Source: Plantibacter sp. PA-3-X8 (GTDB taxonomy: Bacteria; Actinomycetota; Actinomycetes; Actinomycetales; Microbacteriaceae). Taken from it: a DNA stretch of 64,000 nt. Each line of letters starts with the position of its first letter. The stretch's first letter is position 1. Below the pieces are notes generated by a model. The model was not told where the DNA came from. It searched no databases and worked only from the letters and a program-made list of their open reading frames with translations. Location: contig NZ_CP033107.1 in assembly GCF_003856975.1 (NCBI RefSeq), positions 62,001 to 126,000 on the forward strand, written 5' to 3'. The translations under genes were made by a program, and so were the position numbers. This document shows positions 34,213-48,472 of this stretch, in pieces.

Positions 34213-34418
34213 GTCCCCACTCTAAGCAGGGCGGGCGGGTCGGTGGCCGGGAATCCGGTCCGAATCGACGTGGCTCCCGTGTGACCGAACCGACGTGAGC
34301 GCGGGGTGCCAGCGCGACCGCACCCCTCCGGAGCGCCGCGCTCGCCGCCATGCATCGCACTCGTGTCAGCGCACCGCGGTGGCCAGTCCACGAGCGGCGA
34401 CGGGCCCCGTGAATGGCC

Positions 34419-34433
34419 TAGGGTAGCGACATG
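34419..34433 (+). promoter_or_regulatory. -10 box and leaderless start of the alpha-glucosidase gene
   Basis: TAGGGT (34419-34424) is followed by six bases and then the ATG at 34431. Transcription would begin at the start codon itself. The remaining part of the 218-bp gap holds one GTGCCAGCGCG-type repeat (about 34293-34323) and no gene. Confidence 0.65.
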
Positions 34434-36212
34434 GACTCCGCCCTCCCGACCACGTCCGCGACCGCAGCTCAGCACGTCTCCCCCGCAGGAGGCTCCACCC
34501 CCGGTTCGGAGTGGTGGCGCTCCGCCGTCATCTACCAGATCTATCCGCGATCCTTCGCGGACGCGAACGGCGACGGCCTCGGCGACCTGCCCGGGATCAC
34601 CTCCCGCCTCGGCGCCCTGCAGGAGCTCGGCGTCGACGCCATCTGGCTGTCCCCCTTCATGACGAGCCCGCAGAAGGACGCCGGCTACGACGTCGCCGAC
34701 TACTGCGACGTCGACCCCATCTTCGGCACGCTCGCCGACTTCGATGCGATGACCGCTGCCGCGCACGCTGCCGGCATCCGCGTCATCGTCGACCTCGTCC
34801 CCAACCACTCCTCGAGCGCCCACCGCTGGTTCCAAGAGGCCCTCGCGGCCGGGCCCGGCTCGGCGGAGCGCGCCCGGTACATGTTCCGCGACGGCACGGG
34901 CGAGCACGGCGAGATCGCCCCCAACAACTGGGAGTCCGTCTTCGGCGGTCCGGCCTGGACGCGCGTCACCGAGGCCGACGGCACGCCTGGCCAGTGGTAC
35001 CTGCACATCTTCGACTCCTCGCAGCCCGACTTCGACTGGACGAACCCGTGGGTCCGCGAGCAGTTCCGCGACATCCTCCGGTTCTGGCTCGACCGCGGCG
35101 TCGACGGGTTCCGCGTCGACGTGGCGCACGGCATGATCAAGGCCGACGGCCTGCCCGACTACACCCCACCGGCCGAGGGCGGCAGCATGGGTGGCGCCTC
35201 CGTGGACGCGTCGCTCGAAGCCGCCGGCACCGGTCCGGATTCGTGGCCCGAGACCGCGCCGTACTGGGGACAGGACGGCGTCCACGAGATCTACCGCGAC
35301 TGGCACGAGCTGCTCGCGACGTACGACGGCGACCGTGTGCTGTGCGCCGAGGCCTGGGTCGACCCGCTCGACAAGATGGCCCTGTGGGTGCGCCCCGACG
35401 AGATGCAGCAGGCGTTCAACTTCCCGTACCTCGAGACCCCGTGGAACGCCGCAGACCTCAAGGCGGTCATCGGCGAGTCGCTGCGGGCGTTCGCGCAGGT
35501 CGGCGCTCCGAGCACGTGGGTGCTGTCCAACCACGACGTCGTCCGGCACGCGTCCCGCCTCGCGCTCACGGAGGAGAACCCCCAGGGCTACGGCGTCGGT
35601 CCGAACACCCCCGGCCAGCCGGACCGGGCCCTCGGGTTGCAGCGGGCCAGGGCGGCGACCGCCCTCATGCTGAGCCTGCCCGGTGGGGCGTACCTGTACC
35701 AGGGCGAGGAGCTCGGGCTCCCCGAGGTCATCGACCTGCCGGATGACGCCCGACAGGACCCGACGTGGTTCCGCACGAACCACGAGCGGTACGGCCGCGA
35801 CGGCTGCCGCGTCCCGATCCCGTGGGAGGCCGGCCACCCGGCGTACGGCTTCAACGAGACCGGGGCGTCCTGGCTCCCCCAGCCCGACGACTGGAACGAC
35901 TACTCGCGTGACGCCCAGGCCGGGATCCCGGGTTCGACCCTCGAGCTGTACCGCACGCTGCTCCGGCTCCGGCGCGAGCACCAGCTGGGACTCGGTTCGA
36001 TCGCCTGGATCGAAGGCGCTCCGGAGACCATCCTGGCGCTGACCAACGGACGCGTGACGGTCGTGGCGAACACGGGCTCCGAAGACATCGGGGTCCCGTC
36101 GTCGCTCTCCGACGCCGCCGTGCTCGTGGCGAGCGGGCCGTTCGACGGCACGACCATCCACGGCGACACGACGGTCTGGTTCACCACGCCGTCGACGCTG
36201 CCCGCCGGCTGA
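34431..36212 (+). CDS. GH13 alpha-glucosidase / oligo-1,6-glucosidase type
   Basis: A 593-residue cytoplasmic GH13 enzyme hydrolysing terminal alpha-glucosidic bonds of maltose or isomaltose-type sugars. The conserved regions are all present: WWRSAVIYQIYPRSF, DLVPNHSS, the nucleophile in DGFRVDVAHG, the acid in CAEAW, and the transition-state Asp in SNHDVVRH. The N-terminal 26 residues are Ser/Ala/Pro-rich and variable. No signal peptide. It is convergent with treZ and probably feeds glucose or malto-oligosaccharides into the same pool. Confidence 0.93.
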   Translation: MDSALPTTSATAAQHVSPAGGSTPGSEWWRSAVIYQIYPRSFADANGDGLGDLPGITSRLGALQELGVDAIWLSPFMTSPQKDAGYDVADYCDVDPIFGTLADFDAMTAAAHAAGIRVIVDLVPNHSSSAHRWFQEALAAGPGSAERARYMFRDGTGEHGEIAPNNWESVFGGPAWTRVTEADGTPGQWYLHIFDSSQPDFDWTNPWVREQFRDILRFWLDRGVDGFRVDVAHGMIKADGLPDYTPPAEGGSMGGASVDASLEAAGTGPDSWPETAPYWGQDGVHEIYRDWHELLATYDGDRVLCAEAWVDPLDKMALWVRPDEMQQAFNFPYLETPWNAADLKAVIGESLRAFAQVGAPSTWVLSNHDVVRHASRLALTEENPQGYGVGPNTPGQPDRALGLQRARAATALMLSLPGGAYLYQGEELGLPEVIDLPDDARQDPTWFRTNHERYGRDGCRVPIPWEAGHPAYGFNETGASWLPQPDDWNDYSRDAQAGIPGSTLELYRTLLRLRREHQLGLGSIAWIEGAPETILALTNGRVTVVANTGSEDIGVPSSLSDAAVLVASGPFDGTTIHGDTTVWFTTPSTLPAG

Positions 36213-36230
36213 CTCACTCCGCTGGCCGAT

Positions 36231-36299
36231 GTGCCAGCGCGGTGCGCCGACGTGACCGCGGGCGTTTCGGTGCCAGCGCGGTGCGATGACGTGAGCGCG
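36231..36299. repeat. Two direct copies of a GTGCCAGCGCGGTGCG-type intergenic element
   Basis: Thirty-base copies at 36231-36260 and 36270-36299 differ at three positions and start 39 bp apart. A related, partly inverted version lies upstream of the same alpha-glucosidase gene (about 34293-34323). No coding potential is apparent. Confidence 0.7.
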
Positions 36300-36329
36300 C
36301 CGGAATCGGCCCCGCCGCGGGGCGTGCGC

Positions 36330-36361
36330 GTGAGCGCGCCCCTCCGAAGGGGCGCGCTCAC
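36330..36361. terminator. Terminator hairpin 1 between alpha-glucosidase gene and treZ
   Basis: A perfect 14-bp stem (36330-36343 with 36348-36361) closes a CCGA tetraloop in the gap between the two convergent genes. Confidence 0.8.
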
Positions 36362-36377
36362 GCCGCAGACCCGCGCC

Positions 36378-36402
36378 CGGGTCAGCGCACCGCGCTGACC
36401 CG
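36378..36402. terminator. Terminator hairpin 2 between alpha-glucosidase gene and treZ
   Basis: A perfect 11-bp stem (36378-36388 with 36392-36402) with an ACC loop lies 13 bp from the treZ stop and probably ends the treXYZ transcript. Confidence 0.75.
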
Positions 36403-36414
36403 AGGCCCAGGGAC

Positions 36415-38199
36415 TCAGTGGTGCAGGATGGCGACGGAGTGCGCTCCGAGCCGCAGTGACCCCTCCGTCGTGACGACCTCGCCGAAGCTGTCGAGCAGCT
36501 CACCGACCCGCTGGGTGAGCTCCACCGGTTCCGTCCCGAAGTTCACCGCGAGCATCGCAGAGCCACGACGCAGGACGAACGAGCCGGTCGCCTCGTCGAC
36601 GATCGCGGTCGTGTCGGCGAACGCTGGATCGGTGAACGCCGGGACCGTCCGCCGCAGCTCGATCACCCGTCGGTACCAGGTCAGCAGCGTCGCGTGCCGC
36701 CCACGGGACCGCTCCGACCAGTCGAGCACCGACCGACGGTAGGTCTCGGGATCCTGGGGATCCGGCACGTCGGCCTCGTTCCAACCCATCCGGGCGAACT
36801 CGGCGATCCGGCCCTTCGCCGTCGCCTCACCGAGCTCGGGCTCCGGGTGCGAGGTGAAGAACTGCCAGGGCGTCGAGGCGGCCCACTCCTCCCCCATGAA
36901 CAGCATCGGGGTGAACGGTCCGAGCAGCGTGACGGCGGCGGCGATGGCGAGCTGCCCGTCGTCGAGGGTCGCGGCCAGCCGGTCGCCCGTCGCGCGGTTC
37001 CCGATCTGGTCGTGGTTCTGGTCGGAGACGACAAGCCGCCAGCTCGGCGTCCGTTCGAGGTCGATGCGGCGGCCGTGGTGGCGCTTGCGGAAGCTCGACC
37101 AGGTGCCGTTGTGGAAGAACCCCTCCTCCATGACCTTGCCGAGCGCACCGAGCGGCGCGAAGTCGGCATAGTAGCCGGACACCTCGCCGGTGAGCGCCAC
37201 GTGCAGTGCGTGGTGGAAGTCGTCGCTCCACTGCGCGTCGAGACCGTACCCGCCGGCACCGCCTGGCCCCCGGGGCGTGATGAGCTTCGGGTCGTTCAGA
37301 TCCGACTCGGCGATGAGCGTGAACGGTCGGTCGAGGTCGGCGCTGAGCGCATCCACCGCGGCGTCGAGTTCCTCGAGAAGGTGGATCGCACGGGTGTCGC
37401 GCAGGGCGTGTACGGCGTCGAGGCGAAGGCCGTCCACCCCGTACTCCTCGAACCACAGCAGCGCGCTGTCGATGATGTACCGACGCACCTCGTCGGAGTC
37501 CGGCCCGTCGAGGTTGAGGCTGTCGCCCCAGGTGTTGCCGGCGCCGTCCGCGAGGTACGGACCGAAGCGCGGCAGGACGTTGCCGGAGGGGCCGAGGTGG
37601 TTGTACACGACGTCCTGGATGACGGCGAGCCCGCGCTCATGGCACGCGGCGACGAAGCGACGGTAGCCGTCCGGTCCGCCGTAGGCCTCGTGGACAGCCG
37701 ACCAGAAGACGCCGTCGTAGCCCCAGTTCCAGACGCCGTTGAACGCGTTGACCGGCAGGACCTCGACGGCGTCGACGCCCAGCTCGACCAGCTCGTCGAG
37801 GCGTTCGATCGCCCCGTCGAAGGTGGCCGCCTCGGTGAAGGTGCCGATGTGGAGTTCGTAGAGCACGGCACCGATGAGCGAGCGACCCCGCCAGCCGGTC
37901 CCGTCGCAGGGTGCCGGGTCGGATGCGACGACGCGTGACGGGCCGTGGACGCCCTCCGGCTGCCGGCGCGAGCGCGGATCGGCGAACGGACCCTCACCGT
38001 CGACGAGATAGCGGTAGTCGCTGTCGACGACCGCCGCGCGGGGCTCGGCACCGTCGAGCGCGATCCACCACCCCTCGGCGACGTCGCGGTCCATCGGGTG
38101 CTGCTCACCGTCCAGGACGAGGTCGACGCGCTCGGCCTCGGGTGCCCAGACGCGGAACCCGGCAGCCGGACTCGTGGTGCTGGTCGTCATCGTGCTCAC
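36415..38199 (-). CDS. treZ: Malto-oligosyltrehalose trehalohydrolase
   Basis: A 594-residue GH13 enzyme that releases trehalose from the maltooligosyl-trehalose made by TreY. An N-terminal CBM48-like domain (FRVWAPEAERVDLVL) precedes the barrel with YELHIGTFT, the nucleophile in GLRLDAVHAL, the acid in IAESDLNDP and the Asp in SDQNHDQIGNR. The GTG start overlaps the treY stop by four bases (GTGA). Last gene of the operon. Confidence 0.96.
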   Translation of the reverse strand: MSTMTTSTTSPAAGFRVWAPEAERVDLVLDGEQHPMDRDVAEGWWIALDGAEPRAAVVDSDYRYLVDGEGPFADPRSRRQPEGVHGPSRVVASDPAPCDGTGWRGRSLIGAVLYELHIGTFTEAATFDGAIERLDELVELGVDAVEVLPVNAFNGVWNWGYDGVFWSAVHEAYGGPDGYRRFVAACHERGLAVIQDVVYNHLGPSGNVLPRFGPYLADGAGNTWGDSLNLDGPDSDEVRRYIIDSALLWFEEYGVDGLRLDAVHALRDTRAIHLLEELDAAVDALSADLDRPFTLIAESDLNDPKLITPRGPGGAGGYGLDAQWSDDFHHALHVALTGEVSGYYADFAPLGALGKVMEEGFFHNGTWSSFRKRHHGRRIDLERTPSWRLVVSDQNHDQIGNRATGDRLAATLDDGQLAIAAAVTLLGPFTPMLFMGEEWAASTPWQFFTSHPEPELGEATAKGRIAEFARMGWNEADVPDPQDPETYRRSVLDWSERSRGRHATLLTWYRRVIELRRTVPAFTDPAFADTTAIVDEATGSFVLRRGSAMLAVNFGTEPVELTQRVGELLDSFGEVVTTEGSLRLGAHSVAILHH

Positions 38200-40546
38200 T
38201 CCTCGCTCGCGGCCTCGGCCGCATCGTCGGGCCGCGTCAGGACGGCGACGGGATACTGCTCCAGCAGCGCCGCGAGACGGACCTCGCCACCCTGCAGCTC
38301 ACGGCCGGTCAGCACGTCGACGAGCCGGCCCTCCGGCAGGGTGACCGTGGTCGACTTCCAACCGCCATGCTCCGCGAGCCGGAGCGAGAGCCGGGTCGCG
38401 ACTGTGGTGACGCCACCGCGTGAGAACGCGACGACGTGGTCGGCGGCCGGTCCGTCCGCCCCGACGGGGGTGTACTCGGCGAACCGCGACGGGTGCTCCC
38501 GTCGCAGGCGGAGGAGCCGGCTGGTCACGAGGAGCTTCGCGGCTCCGTCGGCGTCGACCGGCGGCAGCCAGCCCTCGTCGAGACGGGCCAGCACCGCGCG
38601 ACGCTCGGCGTAGTCGACCGGGCGACGGTTGTCGGGGTCCACGAGCGATCGGTCCCAGAGCTCGCTGCCCTGGTACACGTCCGGCACGCCCGGCATCGTG
38701 AGCTGGATCGCCTTGGCGACCAGACTGTTCGTCCATCCGGCCGCCTCGACGTCCGCGACGGCGTCGAGCAGCGCGGCGTTCGCACGACGGCTGTCGTACA
38801 GTCCGTCGACCGCTGCATGCAGGGCGGCCTCGAACGTCTCGTCCGGTGCGGTCCACGTGGTCGAGTCGCCTGCCTCACGGGCGGCCTTCTCGACGTAGGC
38901 GTGCAGTCGCTCGCGCTCGATCGGCCACGCACCGACGGCCGCCTGCCAGACCAGCTGCTCGAGCTGCCGGTCGGGGAAGCCGTTCGAGGTGTGGAGGGCG
39001 ACGGCGTGCTCCGCCCACCGGTCCGCGACTTCACTCAGGGCGTCGATACGGGCGCGGACGTCTTCGCTGCGCTTCGTGTCGTGCGTGCTGAGCGTCGTCA
39101 TCGAGGACGGCCACTCCGCCTGCCGCCGTGCCTGGCGGTGGTGGAACTCGGCGACGCTGATGTCGGTCTCGGCGGGGTCGCCACCGACCTCGGTCAGCGA
39201 GGTGAGCGCCGTGTAGCGGTAGAACGCGGTGTCCTCGACGCCCTTCGCCATCACCATGCCCGAGGTCTGCTGGAACCGCGCGGCGAGCGGATCGGTCGAG
39301 TTGCGCAGGCGCGGAGCCAAGGCGGCGAAGGCGTCTGCGAGCTCCGGCCGACGGGTCTCCGCCTCGTCGAGTGCGGCGTCCAGGTATTCGTCGCCGAGCG
39401 GCAGGTAGGAGCGGTAGACGGGGAACGCGGTCAGGATCTCGGCGAGGGCGTCCACGGCGTCCGGGACCTCGGGCACGAGTCTCGCGAGACGTCGCACCTC
39501 GGAACCGAGGATCCCGTCGGCGATGCCGCGCTTCGTGGTGTGCACGAGGTCGTCCCACGCTTCACGCGTCAGTTCGACGCCGGCGAGCTGGCCGATCGTC
39601 GGCAGCCCGGTCGGGTCGACGAGCACCCGGTCGACGTCGCCCAGGGCGTCGTACCCGGTGGTCCCGAGCGTGGCCCACTCGGCCGGCAGGTCCTCTTCGC
39701 CCTCGAGGATCTTCTCCACCCAGATGGGTGCTCCGCCGATGCGCTCGGACAGTCGGTCGAGGTAGGCACCGGGGTCGAGGAGCCCGTCCGGGTGGTCCAC
39801 GCGGATCCCGTCGGCGAGGCCGTCGTCGAACCAACGACCGATCTCGACGTGCGAGCCGTCGAAGACCGCCGGGTCCTCGACCCGGATCGCTGCGAGCGTG
39901 TTGACGGCGAAGAACCGTCGGTAGTTCAGCTCGCTGTCGGCGCGGCGCCAGTTCACCAGTTCGTAGTGCTGGCGGTCGTGTACCTCGCGGGCGCTCGCGT
40001 CGTCGTCCGCCGTCCCGGGAGCGATGGGCAGTCGGTGGTCGAAGTAGCGCAGTTCGCCGTCCTCGATGCTGAGGTCGTCGAGCGCACGACGTCCGTCCTC
40101 GTCGTCGCCCAGGATCGGCACCCGGATCCGACCGTCGCCGGCCTCCCAGTCGACGTCGAACGCGGCCGCGTGCTCTGCGTCCCGACCGTGCTGGATCAGG
40201 TCCCACCACCAGGCGTTCTCCACCGGTGTCGCGACGCCCATGTGGTTCGGGACGGTGTCGATGAGGACGCCGAGGCCGGCCGCGTGGGCTGCTTCGGCGA
40301 GCGCCGTGAGCCCGTCGGCACCGCCGCGCTCCGGGTCGACCTCGGTGTGGTCGACGACGTCGTAGCCGTGGGTGGATCCGGGTTCCGCGCGGAGGATCGG
40401 CGACAGGTAGACCCAGTCGGCACCGAGGGCCTGGAGGTAGTCGACGAGCGCCGCGGCGTCCTGGAGTCGGAAGTCCGCGGTCAGCTGGAGACGGTAGGTC
40501 GAGACGGGCACGGTGGAACGCTGTGGCCCGCCGCCGGACACGGTGG

Positions 40547-40550
<4 letters not shown>
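38196..40550 (-). CDS. treY: Malto-oligosyltrehalose synthase
   Basis: A 784-residue GH13 enzyme that isomerises the reducing-end alpha-1,4 bond of malto-oligosaccharides to alpha,alpha-1,1. It carries STYRLQLTADFRLQDA at the N-terminus, DTVPNHMGVA, the nucleophile in GIRVDHPDGL, WVEKILEGEE and STHDTKRSEDVRAR. The length is normal. Its ATG overlaps the treX stop by four bases and its own stop overlaps treZ, so the three genes are translationally coupled. Confidence 0.96.
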
Positions 40551-42595
<2,045 letters not shown>

Positions 42596-42689
42596 GGCGC
42601 CCTTTCACTCGAAGGGATCGATCGTTGTTGAGACGGTACACCGGCCGGATGACTTCCCCGGTTCCGGACGAAACGTGGTAATGGGCCGA

Positions 42690-43751
42690 TCAGAACGCGA
42701 AGATGCCGATCGCGACGCCGATGGCGAGCCCCGCAGCGGCCGTCGCGGCGGCGAGGAGCAATGCGATCCGGGGGTCGACGCCCTGGTCGACGACGAGACC
42801 GAGGCGCGCACGCACCCGGCGGACCCGGCGGACGCGCGACTCGGACCAGATCTCGCGCAGGCTGGCTGCGACCTCGTGGGCGGCGGGTCGGTCCTCCGGC
42901 TTGCGGGCGGTCATGGACCGCAACAGCGGGTGCCAGGCGGCGGGGAGCTCGGGCGGGATCACCGGGTCACGGTGCAGGCGTGCGATGGCGGCCTCGACGA
43001 GACCGCCGTCGAACTCCCGGCGACCGGTGACGGCCTCGAGCAGGACGAGGCCGAGCGAGTAGATGTCCGTCTCGGTGCCGACGGTGTCGCCGAGCGCCTG
43101 CTCGGGCGAGAGGTAGGACGCCGTGCCGGAGATGGCCTCGGTGTTCGTGAGGCGCGACCCGCCCACGAAGTGCGCGATCCCGAAGTCGGACAGCTTCACG
43201 AGGTTCGCGTGGCCGAACGCGGCGATGTCGCTGAAGAGCATGTTGTCGGGCTTGATGTCGCGGTGCACGATCGACCGCGTGTGGATGAAGGACAGCGCGT
43301 CGGCGACCTGCGCACCGAGGGCGGCTGCGTCACGCGGGAGCATCGGGCCGGCCTGCAGCTTGTCGGTGAGCGTGGCGCCCGGGATGTACTCCATGACGAG
43401 GAACCGGTGCTCGACGCCGCGGTGGACGACGGAACCGGAGTCGTAGAGCTCGACGAGCCCCGGGTGGCGGAGTTCCCCGAGCAGACGGATCTCCCGCTCC
43501 TGACGCAGCCGGTCGTTCGCGGTCGCGGCCTCGTCGCGGAAGAGCTTCACGGCGACGGGGCGCGAGAGCAGCTCGTCGCGTGCGCGGTAGACGTTGGCGG
43601 ACCCGCCGGAGCCGAGCTGCTCACCGATGCTGTAACGCCCGTTCGACAGGCTGACGCCGGTGACGACCGTCTCGGTGTGCTCGGTGAACATCGCAGCTGG
43701 ATCGGTGATCGATCCGGCGTGTGCCGGCGGTCGGTGCAGGGAGTCGCTCAC
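42690..43751 (-). CDS. Hanks-type Ser/Thr protein kinase with C-terminal membrane anchor
   Basis: A 353-residue kinase. The glycine loop GSGGSANV is at 47-54, the ATP lysine in VAVKLF (Lys69), HRDIKPDN, DFGIAH, and GTASYLSPEQ all follow. After the catalytic domain (about 40-300) comes a basic juxtamembrane stretch (VRRVRRVRARLG) and one or two membrane helices at the extreme C-terminus, with no extracellular PASTA domain. The target is unknown; it lies upstream of treXYZ on the same strand, which may be chance. The GTG at 43751 with AAGGGGG upstream is preferred over earlier in-frame starts. Confidence 0.9.
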   Translation of the reverse strand: MSDSLHRPPAHAGSITDPAAMFTEHTETVVTGVSLSNGRYSIGEQLGSGGSANVYRARDELLSRPVAVKLFRDEAATANDRLRQEREIRLLGELRHPGLVELYDSGSVVHRGVEHRFLVMEYIPGATLTDKLQAGPMLPRDAAALGAQVADALSFIHTRSIVHRDIKPDNMLFSDIAAFGHANLVKLSDFGIAHFVGGSRLTNTEAISGTASYLSPEQALGDTVGTETDIYSLGLVLLEAVTGRREFDGGLVEAAIARLHRDPVIPPELPAAWHPLLRSMTARKPEDRPAAHEVAASLREIWSESRVRRVRRVRARLGLVVDQGVDPRIALLLAAATAAAGLAIGVAIGIFAF

Positions 43752-43995
43752 GGCCGCCCCCTTCACGGTGCAGTCGATGTTGGCCGCGCCACCGTGTTCT
43801 CGGCAGGCTGTTCCAGCAACCACGTTACAAGGCGTTCGTCGTTCAGGCGGATTCGTGTCGGAGTGTTGAGAACGGCTAGCGCACCTGGTAGGCGTCTGCA
43901 AGACCCCGATGCTCCCTTGCGGGCCCCGAACCGCGACGAGGACCATGGAGAGGGCCGGGGAACCCGGGCCGAGTCGTCTGCTGCGAGGAGCACCC

Positions 43996-46786
<2,791 letters not shown>

Positions 46787-46802
46787 CCCTCAGACACCGT
46801 CA

Positions 46803-46838
46803 CGAAGGCCCGCCCGGCATCAGCCGGGCGGGCCTTCG
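46803..46838 (+). terminator. Terminator after rfbB
   Basis: A perfect 16-bp GC-rich stem (46803-46818 with 46823-46838), ATCA loop, followed by TCGTT. Confidence 0.9.
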
Positions 46839-46870
46839 TCGTTCCGTGCCCCGGCCCCCGAGCCCCGACA

Positions 46871-46934
46871 CCGGCCCCTGAGCCACAACACCGGTCCCTG
46901 AGCCACAAACCGGTCCCTGAGCCTGTCGAAGGGC
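46871..46934. repeat. Three decaying inverted copies of the CTTCGACA...GGGACCG repeat
   Basis: Two truncated copies (ACCGGCCCCTGAGCC and ACCGGTCCCTGAGCC) precede one full copy at 46911-46933, all in the minus orientation. They lie between the rfbB terminator and the terminator of the M23 gene. Confidence 0.8.
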
Positions 46935-46956
46935 ACCCGCCCTCGGGGTGAAAACA

Positions 46957-46990
46957 CGACTGCCCCGCCCGGGGTCGGGCGAGGCAGTCG
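46957..46990 (-). terminator. Terminator after the M23 peptidase gene
   Basis: CGACTGCC...GGCAGTCG arms with an inner GCCCG/CGGGC stem; on the minus strand the hairpin is followed by TGTTTTC. It lies 20 bp after the gene's stop. Confidence 0.8.
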
Positions 46991-47010
46991 AAGTATTGGG
47001 TTCCGTGGCG

Positions 47011-48246
47011 TCAGTCGACGTTCGCGTAGAGCCACTCGAGCGGGTCGACCCAGGTGACGCCGTCGAGTCGGATCTCGAAGTGGAGGTGCGGGCCCGTGGA
47101 CATGCCCGTGCTGCCGGTGAGGCCGAGGATGGTGCCGACCTTGATCGCCTGCCCCTCGACGACGCGGACCGAGCCGTGCTGCATGTGCGCGTAGACGCTC
47201 GAGACGAGGCGGCCGTTGATGGTGTGGTCGACGATGACGTTGACGCCGAGCGAGCCTTCGCCGTCTTCGACGTGGCGGACGACGCCGTCGGCGATGACCT
47301 GGATGGGCGCACCGTTGCCGGGGTTGAAGTCCTGGCCGTGGTGGTCGCTCGAGCAGCCGGCGCAGTCGCGGGCACCGAAGCGGTCACCGATGGTGACACC
47401 GACCGCGAACGGCCACTGGATGGTCCCGTTCGGGTTGTTCGTGAAGGTGTTCGCGGGGCGGATGCCCATTGCGGCGGCGGCTTCCTCGACGGTGCTCGTC
47501 GTGTAGTCGTCGCGGGTGAAGGTCAGCTCAGCCGATCCCTCGCTGTCGAGCGACTGCGACGCCTGGTTGCTCAGCCCGTTGCCGTCGCCGAGCTCGGCCT
47601 GCGAGGCCTCGGCCACCGACGTCGCGACGTCTTCAGCGGTGAGCAGCGCGTTGGCGGGCACCGAGGTGGCCACGGCCATGAGGGCGACGAAGCCCATCGC
47701 GGCACCCGCGAAGATCTTGGTGGTGATGCGACGCTTGCGCGCGATGGTCGTCGGGCGGGGCGACGCCGGTGCGGCGGACGGACGGGACGATGCGCGGGGC
47801 TTCGAGGCCGGCCTCGGTGCAGCTGCGCGGCGTGCACGGGGAGCGTCGACGGTGGACGCGTCGACCGTCACCGTGATGGACTCGGTGGCTGGAGTGGTGT
47901 CGGAGGCCACGGCCGGTTCGGCGATGAGCGGCTCTGCCTCGACCGGCGCGATGTCGGCGACGTCGGGGATGTGCACGGCGTCGATCGCCTCGGCGATCAT
48001 CTGGTCGACCGGGTCGATGGCCGCGGCCGTCTCCCCCTGGTCGGCGCTGGCCTCATGCGTCGGCTCCTGCAGCACGGACTCCTGGTGCTCCAGGGCGGCC
48101 GCCGCCTGACGCTCACGTTCGCGGAGTTCACGGCGGCTGAGCGGCGGCGTCTGCACGGGTGCAGCGCTGTTCTCGACAGACGTGTTCTGCGGGTCCTGAG
48201 GGTCGGGAAGCACAGGGGTGTCCTCAGGGCTTGCATGGCGTGACAA
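47011..48246 (-). CDS. M23 family metallopeptidase with long cytoplasmic N-terminus
   Basis: A 411-residue putative wall hydrolase or divisome regulator. The first ~160 residues are polar, acidic then Ala/Pro/Arg-rich, and carry RRELRERERQAAAALE. A membrane helix (about 178-198) ends in VPANALL, a possible cleavage site. The C-terminal M23 domain has FGARDCAGCSSDHHGQDFNPG and GPHLHFEIRLDG with His and Asp zinc ligands. The frame opens with a TTG at 48246; an in-frame TGA lies 24 bases upstream. A GTG at 48213 with GAGG eight bases before it is the main alternative. Preceded by a long AT-richer leader. Confidence 0.83.
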   Translation of the reverse strand: MSRHASPEDTPVLPDPQDPQNTSVENSAAPVQTPPLSRRELRERERQAAAALEHQESVLQEPTHEASADQGETAAAIDPVDQMIAEAIDAVHIPDVADIAPVEAEPLIAEPAVASDTTPATESITVTVDASTVDAPRARRAAAPRPASKPRASSRPSAAPASPRPTTIARKRRITTKIFAGAAMGFVALMAVATSVPANALLTAEDVATSVAEASQAELGDGNGLSNQASQSLDSEGSAELTFTRDDYTTSTVEEAAAAMGIRPANTFTNNPNGTIQWPFAVGVTIGDRFGARDCAGCSSDHHGQDFNPGNGAPIQVIADGVVRHVEDGEGSLGVNVIVDHTINGRLVSSVYAHMQHGSVRVVEGQAIKVGTILGLTGSTGMSTGPHLHFEIRLDGVTWVDPLEWLYANVD

Positions 48247-48472
48247 GGGGGCGGGAGCCTTTCAATGGGCTAGCAGGAAGATCTCGACGTCCGTCCGCGC
48301 GGGGGAACGCGAAGGTAACGAATGCATAAATGCTAGCAACGGGAGGCTGAAAAAGCCATGGCAGTGATCGGTTTTATCCGATAAAGGCCTGGTCAGAGGC
48401 CATATGAGAGTTCTCTTATGAACGAGTCGCCCCCGGAGCGTTACCGCGAGCGGCGGCGGCGCGCATGGAGTG
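48247..48472 (-). other. 226-bp gap: AT-richer leader of the M23 gene
   Basis: The region is clearly richer in A and T than its surroundings. Read on the minus strand it contains ATCGGATAAAACCGAT (a 5-bp dyad), AAGAGAACTCT and GCATTTATGCA palindromes. I see no open gene. The structure could be a promoter with operators or a structured 5' leader; no riboswitch class can be assigned by eye. Confidence 0.5.

Noticed and set aside
48247..48472. A ydaO (cyclic di-AMP) riboswitch before the M23 gene
   Set aside because: I looked for the conserved ydaO core segments on the minus strand and could not find them in order.
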